Shown here: positions 37,710 through 45,606 of the stretch, piece by piece
Layout of the letters: each line of letters opens with the position of its first letter
Numbering within the stretch: position 1 is the first letter of the stretch
Assembly (NCBI GenBank): GCA_024280885.1
Contig: JAJRPF010000022.1
Span: forward strand, 1-64,000
Length of the DNA stretch: 64,000 nt
Direction: 5' to 3'
Origin: Planctomycetota bacterium
GTDB lineage: Bacteria > Planctomycetota > JAJSAM01 > JAJVHW01
Program-made: the position numbers and the translations under genes
The notes under the pieces: model-generated
Told to the model about the DNA's origin: nothing
Databases searched by the model: none
Seen by the model: the letters and a program-made list of their open reading frames with translations, nothing else

Positions 37710-38831
37710 ATGCCATCCACGCTCTTCCCGGAACTGATCGAGTCGGAGGTGTCTCCGTCCGCGCCAACCCGCGTCGCACCAACAACTAGCGAGACCGGGG
37801 CCGCCGAGCTCCCCCTGCCGGACGGACGCAGGCTCGACGTCGCGAGACTGCCGACCCGCAGGGCACTGGTGCGAGAGAGGCCATCGCACGGCGGGCGCTT
37901 GTTCGACTGGTCTGCCAATCCGTACCGCGGCTGCGCATTCAGTCGCGGCTACTGGGACGCGGGCTTCAGTCACGACTACCTGGGTCATGGCGAGCCGCGT
38001 CGCGACCATGCGCCTCACGGTACGTTTAGAGACTCCGAGTCCCGCGTCTCCGTGCAGGACGGCTTCGTCGACGCGCTGCGGCGCGACGTCGCGAAGCGCG
38101 TGAAGCCGGGCGACCACATCGCATTCGGAACGGCCACCGATCCGTACCAGCCGATCGAACGACGCGAGCGCGTCATGAACCGCGCGCTGCGTGCGCTCGT
38201 GCACGCCGACGGGCTCGTGCACGCCGACGGGCTCCTACGCTCCGACGGATTGGGCGCCAAAGGACTGAAGATTTCGATCACGACGAAGTCGGCGCTCATC
38301 GCACGCGACGCGAAGTTGCTCGCGCGTCTCGCCGAACGCCACGCGGTCCACGTGAACTTCTCGATCACGACAATCGACGCACGACTCGCTCGCTTCCTTG
38401 AGCCGGGCGCGCCGACGCCGGCGAAACGACTCGAAGCGCTGCGCACGCTGCGGCGCCACGGCGTCGAGGCGGGCGTCTTCATGATGCCGCTCCTGCCTGG
38501 CGTGACCGACTTGGATGTCGATATCGATCACTTGCTCGGGGCGGCGGCCGACGCGGGCGCGCGCTGGCTCGGCAGCCAGGTCGTCTTCCTGCGCGAACCC
38601 TCGCGGTCCCACTTCCTGCACAAGCTGAAACTCTCATATCCGCGTGTCGCTGCGCGCTATGCGTGGTGGACCAAGACCGACACACGACTACCAGAGCAGA
38701 TCCGCGGTGAAGCACTCGGACGCGTGCGGCAACTGGCGTTGCGGCACGAGCTTCCGTCGCAGCCGACCCTGCGATGCCCGACGCCACGACGGCGGCGGCA
38801 AAGCACGTTCACGTTCAGTGGGGAGGTGTGA
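37710..38831 (+). CDS. SPL-family radical SAM-type protein with degenerate cluster motif
   Basis: About 373 residues. The layout is the Rv2578c/spore-photoproduct-lyase-like family: FDWSANPYRGC near residue 75, AFGTATDPYQPIER, RLTAISITTKS-like LKISITTKSALIARD, HVNFSITTIDARLARFLEPGAPTP, GVFMMPLLPGVTD, and WLGSQVVFLREPSRSHFL. In the family the cluster motif is C-x3-C-x2-C (GCSHGCVYC); here it reads C75-AFS-R79-GY-W82, so the second and third cysteines are Arg and Trp. A perfect 18-base tandem duplication (38196-38231, VHADGL twice) is inside the core. A cluster cannot be ligated in the normal way, so radical SAM activity is doubtful. The start is ATG 37710, behind a TATAAA-like box at 37697; ATG 37680 is the alternative. 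It diverges from the SecD-like lipoprotein gene. Confidence 0.8.
   Translation: MPSTLFPELIESEVSPSAPTRVAPTTSETGAAELPLPDGRRLDVARLPTRRALVRERPSHGGRLFDWSANPYRGCAFSRGYWDAGFSHDYLGHGEPRRDHAPHGTFRDSESRVSVQDGFVDALRRDVAKRVKPGDHIAFGTATDPYQPIERRERVMNRALRALVHADGLVHADGLLRSDGLGAKGLKISITTKSALIARDAKLLARLAERHAVHVNFSITTIDARLARFLEPGAPTPAKRLEALRTLRRHGVEAGVFMMPLLPGVTDLDVDIDHLLGAAADAGARWLGSQVVFLREPSRSHFLHKLKLSYPRVAARYAWWTKTDTRLPEQIRGEALGRVRQLALRHELPSQPTLRCPTPRRRRQSTFTFSGEV
38196..38231 (+). repeat. perfect 18-base tandem duplication inside the radical SAM gene
   Basis: CTCGTGCACGCCGACGGG occurs twice in tandem without change, adding VHADGL in frame to the radical SAM-like protein. A near-match (CTCCTACGCTCCGACGGA) follows. 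Recent slippage in a gene under relaxed constraint is plausible. Confidence 0.85.
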
Positions 38832-38892
38832 ATGGAGTGACGAGTAGGCGATCGAATCTCAAGTGGTGCGGAGTAGGCGGTAGAGTCTCGGC

Positions 38893-40158
38893 ATGCGCTA
38901 TTGCATCCGAGCGGCTGCGGCCATCATCGCTCTCACCGCGTTCGTCGGCACGACGCCCGAAGGGGTCCGCGCGTCCGCCCTTGGGCCGCAACTCGACCAT
39001 CGCGCGTCGGGCGACCTGATCGACGTTGCCGAAGGTGTCGGGAGCGGGTCATTCGACCTGCGCGCATGGGTCCGCGACAACGGGAACGAGAGGTCGAAGA
39101 TCGTCATTCGCGTGACGGGACTCGACGCGACGCAGGACGACGACGGCGAACGTCCGCCGTACGGCGCGTTCGTGATCGACGCGGCGAATGCCGAGGTCTT
39201 CGTCGGACGGGTCCGCGTGAATCGGCTGGGCAACGGCAGCCTGCGGGTGAATGGCGCGCGCGGGCTCTTCGAGGGCGCCGGTCTGCCGTTGCGTGGTTTC
39301 GGTGGCGGGACCGTGGAAGTGCGCCGGGGCGACATCGCCATCTTGCGCGGGAGCATCGCGACGTTCGCGCTGCAGAACGCCGGCACGTCGGCATCTCGCA
39401 GCGAGACGTACGGCACGTTCATCCCATTCTCCGCACCCGATCATCGGCCCGGGCGCTACCAGTTGCGCACCGATGAATTCGAGACGGGCGAGATCCGCAA
39501 TCGCATCGTCGTGAAGGCGTCCGGCGTGCTGACCGGTCAGTCGCCACCGACGTACAGTGTGCGAGTCATCAACGCCGCGGGCAATCGCGTCGTCACGCTC
39601 GGCAACATGACGAACCACCCGGAGATCGGGGCGTCGTTCACGTTGGACTCACGCAGCCGCACCGTCCCGGGGTCGATCGTGCGATGGAGCGAGTTCGACA
39701 ACGGGCTCATCGAGGTCAGGCGTGGTGGGACACTCATGCTGCGTGGCGACATCGCACCCATTCGTCGGGCCGATCGCCCCGTCGGTCGCGTCGGGAACGC
39801 CCGCTGGCGCGAGACCGTGGAACTGAGCGCACCGATGGGCGCGGCGCGCGGGCTCCTGACCGTGAGCGCGAAGACCTCACCCCGCCGCCGGACGCAGGAA
39901 ATCCGGATGCGCATCGAGGACGTCGATCCCGATGCGGGGCCCTACACGGCAGCCGTCGTCGTCGGCGGCGCAACGCGTACCGAGCTCGCGACCTTCAAGG
40001 TGCGGGGCCAGGCGGCAACGGGCGGATTTCGCGTGACGACACGTCGCGGCGACCCGATCCCCGACCGCTTCGTCTTCGATGCTGCCGGCGGTCTCGTCGA
40101 AGTCACCGACGCGAACGGAACGGTCGTCCTGACCACGACGTTCCCATCGCTCGACTGA
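38893..40158 (+). CDS. secreted protein with three similar beta-rich segments, unknown
   Basis: 421 residues. A signal peptide (RAAAAIIALTAFVGTTPEGVRA) is followed by three segments of about 130 residues each, showing the same closing pattern: GGTVEVRRGDIAILRGSIATF, GLIEVRRGGTLMLRGDIAPI and GGLVEVTDANGTVVLTTTF; starts of the segments share KIVIRVTGLDATQDDD, RIVVKASGVL and EIRMRIEDVD. The content is mostly beta-strand. No known family. The ATG at 38893 has no clear ribosome site; the gene follows the radical SAM-like gene by 61 bases on the same strand and could be transcribed with it. Confidence 0.75.
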   Translation: MRYCIRAAAAIIALTAFVGTTPEGVRASALGPQLDHRASGDLIDVAEGVGSGSFDLRAWVRDNGNERSKIVIRVTGLDATQDDDGERPPYGAFVIDAANAEVFVGRVRVNRLGNGSLRVNGARGLFEGAGLPLRGFGGGTVEVRRGDIAILRGSIATFALQNAGTSASRSETYGTFIPFSAPDHRPGRYQLRTDEFETGEIRNRIVVKASGVLTGQSPPTYSVRVINAAGNRVVTLGNMTNHPEIGASFTLDSRSRTVPGSIVRWSEFDNGLIEVRRGGTLMLRGDIAPIRRADRPVGRVGNARWRETVELSAPMGAARGLLTVSAKTSPRRRTQEIRMRIEDVDPDAGPYTAAVVVGGATRTELATFKVRGQAATGGFRVTTRRGDPIPDRFVFDAAGGLVEVTDANGTVVLTTTFPSLD

Positions 40159-40354
40159 CGACCAGCGGCAAGTCACGCGAGCGAGCGCGCCCCGGGAAGA
40201 TCGGGGACGTAGCCGGAGTAACCGTGTCCCGCCGGTTCGATGATGACTCCATATCGCACGTCAGACCTCCTCAAGAGGCTCGGCCCGAACCCCTGGCCCC
40301 GCTTGGCGCAGAACGCTCTTCAGTGTACCCGGTGCCACATCCTGGGCGAGGTGA

Positions 40355-41356
40355 TCACTCCGCTTGGATGGAGTCGGTCGTCGGCTTGGTCGAACGCCGT
40401 CCCGCCGACGTGAAGTACCAGACCATGAGCACGGTGGTCAGGGCGCCGACCGTCCATTTCGCGGCGGGGGCGATCTCGGCCGGGGAGACGAAGCCTTCGA
40501 GGAGGCCCGCGAAGACGAGCATCACGGCGGCGCCGCCGAGAAGGGCGATGGACTCGCGCGCGGTCTCCGCGAACGCCGTCGCGCGGCTGCGCCGGCCGGG
40601 GAGTAGGGGGGCGATGCCGGTCCGGACGCCTGCGCCTGTGGCGATGAAGATCGCTGTCAGTTCGAGCGGCCCGTGCGCGGCGGCCCACGTCAGGATGATG
40701 TGCGCGGCACCGACGTCGGCGTAGACGCCGAGCGCGCCGCCGATGGCGAACATCCCCTGATAGAGCATGAACAGGATGCCGAAGCCGCCGAGGAGCGTGC
40801 CGATCGCGAACGAGATCAAGATGACGTTGACGTTGTTGGCGATAATGCCCCACCCGAAGAGCGGGCGAACCAAGCCCGGGATGTCGAGATAGGAGCCGGT
40901 CACGAGAGAGCGCGCCGCGCCACGCCGGAGTTCCGGCCCGAATACGCGATCGGCCAGTGCAGGGTCGTCACGGAACACGAGGAACGCGGCGACGGCACCC
41001 AGGACGAAGGCGAGGCCCGAGGCGAAGTGATAGCCCGCTGTGCGACGCACCAACGCGGCGAAGCCGCCTCCGATCAGAAACGCCCGCGCGCGCCCCGTCA
41101 CACCGCGGGACTTGCGGGCGTAAACGAGATCGTGCGCCGCCGCGCAGAGTCGGTTGAGATGGGCCTGCGTATCGGGCGTCAGGCCGACTGTTCGAGCCGT
41201 CGCGAGATCCGCAGTCGCGGCACGGTAGAGCGCTCCGAGGCGGCGCACATCGGCTCCGGCGAGGGAGCGCAATCCTGCTTGCTGTGCGCGCTCGATCAGC
41301 GCCCGCAACTCGGTCCAATGATCGACACGGTCGCGAACGAAGCGCTCCTCGTTCAC
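40355..41356 (-). CDS. SpoIIM/DUF95-like membrane protein
   Basis: 333 residues from GTG 41356. The stage II sporulation protein M family pattern is clear: a cytosolic N-terminal helical part (about 1-110), then membrane segments with NNVNVILISFAIGTLLGGFG, YQGMFAIGGALGVY, ILTWAAAHGPLELTAIFIATGAG and RTGIAPLLPG. In Bacillus this protein takes part in septal peptidoglycan removal; in non-sporulating bacteria it commonly sits beside an RDD protein and a MoxR/DUF58 cluster, role unknown. Its start codon overlaps the RDD stop (GTGA), which fits that conserved pair. It is the last gene of the operon 45434-40355 and is convergent with the secreted protein gene 38893-40158 (196 bases apart, nothing seen between). 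Confidence 0.85.
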   Translation of the reverse strand: MNEERFVRDRVDHWTELRALIERAQQAGLRSLAGADVRRLGALYRAATADLATARTVGLTPDTQAHLNRLCAAAHDLVYARKSRGVTGRARAFLIGGGFAALVRRTAGYHFASGLAFVLGAVAAFLVFRDDPALADRVFGPELRRGAARSLVTGSYLDIPGLVRPLFGWGIIANNVNVILISFAIGTLLGGFGILFMLYQGMFAIGGALGVYADVGAAHIILTWAAAHGPLELTAIFIATGAGVRTGIAPLLPGRRSRATAFAETARESIALLGGAAVMLVFAGLLEGFVSPAEIAPAAKWTVGALTTVLMVWYFTSAGRRSTKPTTDSIQAE

Positions 41357-42315
41357 GCGTCGCCCCCCTCGGGAGAGTCGGCGCGAGAGTCATCGGGAGC
41401 TTCGCTGGGGGCAGCCGCAGCGGTCGGGGTCGGTCCACCCAGGTCGCGCAACTCGGACGGGCGCTTGCCCGCTGCGAGCAGGACGAGGATCGACTCGGGG
41501 TCCGCGTCCGGCAACTCGTGTCGCTCGCGCAGTTCGGCCAGCAGGCGCTCGGCAACCGCTCCACGACTCTTGGCAGCCAACTCCTTGCGCCGGGCGACGA
41601 AACGTTTCAGTCGTGCCCGATCCTCGCCACCAAGTTGGTCGTCGTGCAGGTTCTCCAGCACCCCGCGCGAGAGGCGGTCAAGCGAGAGTTCGACCTCGCG
41701 CTCCTGCACGACCACCGTTCCGGCAGCCATATCCCCGATGCGCTTCGAGCGCGTGCTCATGAACATCACGATCCCACCGAGCGCGTGGACGAGCACGAGC
41801 GGGAGCATGTCGGCCACGCGCAGGACGTTGCGAACGATGATCGCCGAGGCAGGTGCGGGACCGCCCTCCTCCGCGACAACGCGCAGGCGCATCAGGCGCT
41901 TGCCGGGGGTCTGTCCGTCCCAGAGGAGCTCGAAGCCGAGATAGAAGCACCAGATCACGGCGATCGCGAGGCCGTACGCTGCCATCAAGACAAAGCGCAC
42001 GTTCTCCTCGAGTTCGTCGAGCGACAGGCTCGTCACGACGAGTGCGACGATCAGGAGCACGAAGAGAACGAAGCCGAGGATAAGCCCATCGATCGTGCCC
42101 GCGGCGAAACGGCTTCCGATGCCAGCGAGTTCGTAGCGGATGCGGACGCGCTCCGGTGTCTCAATCTCCAGCGTCTGCTCGAAGAGAGACGGCACATCCG
42201 CGTACGGATCGACCGTCTCCGCATCGGGAGTGTGGGTTTCAGGAGCGTGGGCGCCCGGCGCAGGTGGATCGCCCCCGTCGTCGTTTGTGGTCGTGGTGAG
42301 ACGCTCGTCACTCAT
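41353..42315 (-). CDS. RDD-family membrane protein
   Basis: 320 residues from ATG 42315 (AGGA upstream); an upstream Met overlaps the stop of the previous gene and is less likely. A polar N-terminal tail (about 60 residues) is followed by the RDD domain: GSRFAAGTIDGLILGFVLFVLL (Arg and Asp of the name), LGFELLWDGQTPGKRLMRLRVV, IIVRNVLRVADMLPLVLVHALGG and RIGDMAAGTVVV. A cytosolic C-terminal helical tail of about 100 residues contains RKELAAKSRGAVAERLLAEL. RDD proteins are membrane proteins, some proposed as ion or solute carriers. Its stop overlaps the SpoIIM-like start (GTGA) and its start is 7 bases after the upstream gene. Confidence 0.88.
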   Translation of the reverse strand: MSDERLTTTTNDDGGDPPAPGAHAPETHTPDAETVDPYADVPSLFEQTLEIETPERVRIRYELAGIGSRFAAGTIDGLILGFVLFVLLIVALVVTSLSLDELEENVRFVLMAAYGLAIAVIWCFYLGFELLWDGQTPGKRLMRLRVVAEEGGPAPASAIIVRNVLRVADMLPLVLVHALGGIVMFMSTRSKRIGDMAAGTVVVQEREVELSLDRLSRGVLENLHDDQLGGEDRARLKRFVARRKELAAKSRGAVAERLLAELRERHELPDADPESILVLLAAGKRPSELRDLGGPTPTAAAAPSEAPDDSRADSPEGGDA

Positions 42316-42322
42316 GTGCGTC

Positions 42323-44038
42323 CTATCTTCCCCGCGACCAGTCAATCCTCAACAGGAACGTCACGAGCGATCCGTCGATCTTGACGTCGGTGATCGGCGA
42401 CGGAGGGAGTCCGGGGCCGACTTTCGTGTCCGTCGTCGTGCCGTGGAGCGTGCATCGCGGCTCCCCCGTCACGGGGTGAAAGCGGTACGTGCCGCCGTCC
42501 GGACACACCGGCCGCCAGCCGAGCCAGACGAAGTTCCGCTCGGCCACATCGGACGCTCGCGGTTCCACCATGCCGAGCGCGACGAGGCGCAGGAGGTTCG
42601 AGCCGCAGAGCGCACTGGTCTTGTCGGGCGGCGGACCCGGCGCGCGGAGCCGCTCGCCGAGCGCTGCCGCCCACACAGAATCACGCATCCGCACGGAGAT
42701 ACGCGCACCGACAACACTCGTGTCTACGCAGGCTGCAACAACGTCACTCCAGGGCATGACGACGTCCGGCTGCCGCCACTCATCGTCAGCGACACCGACC
42801 ATGTCCATCTCGAGCCCGGCGAAGCGGGAGGCGAGTGCCGCTAGGCCCTCACGCGTGCGGAGGCCGCTCCCCATCCCGTCGAGCCTGAACTCCACGTCCG
42901 CGGTCGTCGGAAAGCGCAGCGAAAGCGCGCGATCGGAACCGCTCGGCGCTGGCAGCCCGGCGCGACGGGCGAGGCTCGCCTGATCCGCGTCAGCCGAGCG
43001 AGCTGTTCCCTCAGCAACGACGTGCTCAAGCAACGCGGCGTTCGTGGCGACGATCTCGCAATCGCCCGCGACCACACGGACCGCGCTGCGAACGCGCCGT
43101 GCCGGGAAGGGATCACCATCCGGTCGCCAGCGATGCGGGGCACTCGTCTCCAGGGCAACCCCGGCAACCGTCTCCATCCGATGCAGCTCGGGATCGATGA
43201 TCCGCAGTACCAGCGCGGCGTCAAGCGAACCCGGCGTCTGCGTCGGGCGCAGGATCAGCAGGCACTCGGCGACGCCCTTGCGACCGCCCGGGTTCGCGCG
43301 CCAGATGCTCGGGAGCAGCAGGTGATGGAGCGTCATCCGCAGGCTGCCGTAGTCACGAGCGGCGCCGCGCGCGAAGCCGAGCCGTTGGGCGAGTCGATCT
43401 GCCACATCCGCGAAACGAAGCGCGGCTTCGATGCTGCGGAAGCGGACGGCCAGCGTGTCAGCAGGCGCCCATGAAAGCAGCGGAGTGCCCGGCGGCAGCA
43501 CGTCAGTCCGAGGTTCGGCGGGTTGCGCAACGGGCTCGTGTCGGGGCGGCGATGCCATCGACGGCCGCGCGGAGCAGCGCATCGGCGTTGTGAAGCGCGC
43601 ATAGAAACGACCGCCGAACGCCACACTCATGGCGGCACCGACCTCGGCGGCGAGCGACGCGCCCGCAGCGACGCGACGTGGCGTGACACCGACGAACGAG
43701 CCGTCCGCGTCGCGCGTCCAGAGCGTCGCGCGCTCGCCCTCGAGGCGGCCAGCCAGGCCGCTCTCGTTCTGGACCACTCCCCGGACACCGGGGCCGGCGT
43801 ACCACTCGCCATCCACTGGCCGCTCGCTGACGAAGAAGCCGAGATCATCGACGCTGAGGACCAACTCATCGGTCTCGCCGGACGCCGTGGGCTCTGCGTC
43901 TGCGCCCGCTGACTGAACGACGTCCGCGCGCTCGTCACCAGGCGCAGGAGGCGCCGCGCCATCACCGCAGGCCCACACGCCCGCGGCGAGGACCAACGCG
44001 ATGATGACCGGGCTACTTCTCGTCTTCCGAATCCTCAC
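42323..44038 (-). CDS. lipoprotein, unknown (beta-rich, DUF3352-like pattern)
   Basis: 571 residues from GTG 44038; its first 26 bases overlap the 3' end of the upstream gene. VIIALVLAAGVWACGDG is a lipoprotein signal with lipobox Cys24. The mature part has a disordered linker, a Gly-rich beta-domain (about 60-150), then PGTPLLSWAPADTLAVRFRSIEAALRFADVADR and LDAALVLRIIDPELHRMETVAG, a pattern reminiscent of DUF3352-type periplasmic proteins, which compare a 'value' with itself. The C-terminal piece has CPDGGTYRFHPVTGEPRCTLHG, a Cys pair near a short beta-hairpin. No enzyme motifs. It lies between two co-transcribed genes: an exported protein upstream and the RDD protein 7 bases downstream. Confidence 0.75.
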   Translation of the reverse strand: MRIRKTRSSPVIIALVLAAGVWACGDGAAPPAPGDERADVVQSAGADAEPTASGETDELVLSVDDLGFFVSERPVDGEWYAGPGVRGVVQNESGLAGRLEGERATLWTRDADGSFVGVTPRRVAAGASLAAEVGAAMSVAFGGRFYARFTTPMRCSARPSMASPPRHEPVAQPAEPRTDVLPPGTPLLSWAPADTLAVRFRSIEAALRFADVADRLAQRLGFARGAARDYGSLRMTLHHLLLPSIWRANPGGRKGVAECLLILRPTQTPGSLDAALVLRIIDPELHRMETVAGVALETSAPHRWRPDGDPFPARRVRSAVRVVAGDCEIVATNAALLEHVVAEGTARSADADQASLARRAGLPAPSGSDRALSLRFPTTADVEFRLDGMGSGLRTREGLAALASRFAGLEMDMVGVADDEWRQPDVVMPWSDVVAACVDTSVVGARISVRMRDSVWAAALGERLRAPGPPPDKTSALCGSNLLRLVALGMVEPRASDVAERNFVWLGWRPVCPDGGTYRFHPVTGEPRCTLHGTTTDTKVGPGLPPSPITDVKIDGSLVTFLLRIDWSRGR

Positions 44039-45434
44039 GGGGCTTCACTGGCTTCGGGAGGTCCGCGCCGCCATCGGTGCTCGGCGGAAGGGGCACGCGT
44101 ACGGCTCGGCGTGCGACCGCGGCGCCGGGAGCCGTCTTGGTGGCTATTCCGTGGATGGTTCGCAGCGCGAGGAACGTCGCAGGGCCGTGCCAGCGTGGGC
44201 CGCGCAACTCGCCGGCCTGCTCGGTGGCCGTCCACGCAATGAAGTCCGTGTTCTCGTGAACCGTCGTGTCGAGGACCCCCTTCAGGAGCGTCCGATCGAC
44301 GTGCAGTAGGGGAAGATCGAGGCGACCGCTCGCCCAGGCCTCCAGCCAACCGAGGCGCTGTGCGCCACCGGGCACCCGACGAACACGCTTGCCGGCGTCC
44401 GGGCCCAGGATGAACGCGTCGCCAGCGACGCCGCGGACTGTGCTCCAGGCGCCGCCTGCAACGATCGTCCCATCGCCCGCAATTCCGGCGGGGGGCGACA
44501 TGCCCTCAGGAAGTGCGCCGCAGACACCGAGACCGCCACGGGCAGGCAGGCAGATCTGCACGGGTGTCGCTGCGTGGGCGGGCAGGCCGCTCACCCAGGA
44601 TGGTGGCGGCACGGGAAGCAGCGGCACGTCGCCGGGGCGCTCCACCGCGACAGCCACGATCGGCCCGACTCCGTTTGGGATCGGGACCGCGAGGGGCCCC
44701 TTGGACGCGGACCTCCACGAGACCGACTCCCGCCCGCCGTACGTCCAGCCAGTCCACGTGGCATCGCCGCGCCCGTAGCGCACCTCCAGCAACTTCTTGC
44801 CGGCGGGCTCGGGCCCGTCCGTCGACTCCAGTCCGCGGAAGAGCAACCCCATCGCGAGCGGATGATCCGACGCCACAACGAGCCCGTCCTGGACCAAGAT
44901 GTAGAGCGCGTCGTCGATCCCCGGGAGCGTCAGCACCGGTCGGCCGTGGATCTCCTCGGCGTGCGGGACGCCCGGATAGGCAGTGCGCAGCCCCCCCTCG
45001 ACAATCGCCTCCAGCGACTTCTTGAGGCGCTTCTGCGTGTACGACGTGCGAAAGGCGAGAATCGTCGCCCGCGCGGGCCCGCCGATGGCCGGCATGGGCA
45101 ACCCGGCAAGCAGGACCTCACCATCGGCCGCATCGAGCATCCCCTCGGCGCCCTGAACGAGCGTCTGCGGGATGCCGCTGCGCTCGCCCCAGGCCTGCAT
45201 CTGGGCTCGAAATGCCGCGCGCCACGCCTTCGCGCTGCCGAGTCCGCCCTCGGCGGCCGACGCGAGCAGGGTCGGCAAATCCGGCGTGTGAACGACCAGG
45301 TCGGCGCGTGCGGGGAGCGCTGACAGCAGCACCAATCCGGTCGGTTCCGGCAATTTGGGACGCGGCGCATCCTGCGCGAACGCGAGTACGGGGAGAGCGA
45401 GAAGCAACGTGGCGAGGGTTCTGAAGGTACGCAT
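44013..45434 (-). CDS. exported protein, unknown (DUF3352-like pattern), first gene of the RDD-SpoIIM operon
   Basis: 473 residues from ATG 45434; longer in-frame extensions upstream are non-coding. A signal peptide (LATLLLALPVLAFAQ) is followed by LLSALPARADLVVHTPDLPTLLASAAEGGLG and a body with EVLLAGLPMPAIGGPARATI, YTQKRLKKSLEAIVEGGLRT, GRPVLTLPGIDDALYILVQDGLVVASDHPLAMGLLFRG; the sequence plan (a penalty-like value, then 'percentage of something' evaluations) resembles the family of the downstream gene 42323-44038 and DUF3352. The C-terminal end PKPVKPREDSEDEK is charged and disordered. It begins a four-gene overlapping run (exported, lipoprotein, RDD, SpoIIM). Its divergent upstream neighbour is the FG-GAP gene at 45607, with a 172-base promoter gap between them. 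Confidence 0.75.
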   Translation of the reverse strand: MRTFRTLATLLLALPVLAFAQDAPRPKLPEPTGLVLLSALPARADLVVHTPDLPTLLASAAEGGLGSAKAWRAAFRAQMQAWGERSGIPQTLVQGAEGMLDAADGEVLLAGLPMPAIGGPARATILAFRTSYTQKRLKKSLEAIVEGGLRTAYPGVPHAEEIHGRPVLTLPGIDDALYILVQDGLVVASDHPLAMGLLFRGLESTDGPEPAGKKLLEVRYGRGDATWTGWTYGGRESVSWRSASKGPLAVPIPNGVGPIVAVAVERPGDVPLLPVPPPSWVSGLPAHAATPVQICLPARGGLGVCGALPEGMSPPAGIAGDGTIVAGGAWSTVRGVAGDAFILGPDAGKRVRRVPGGAQRLGWLEAWASGRLDLPLLHVDRTLLKGVLDTTVHENTDFIAWTATEQAGELRGPRWHGPATFLALRTIHGIATKTAPGAAVARRAVRVPLPPSTDGGADLPKPVKPREDSEDEK

Positions 45435-45606
45435 CTGGCATGGAAGGGTACCCTGGGGGACGGTTGGACGCCGGGCTTCGTGCAGCGGAACTCGTTCCCT
45501 CGAGACCGCTGCACGGTTTTTCATCACAGACGTGGGTCGTCGCAGCGCCCCACGGACCCCGAGAACGTCGCTCTCGCTCACTCCGAGACCTACCACCGTG
45601 AACCTC

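Noticed and set aside
40159..40354. tRNA-like GGTTCGATGATGAC segment in a convergent gap
   Set aside because: The T-loop-like string has no matching acceptor stem, D-stem or anticodon stem around it.
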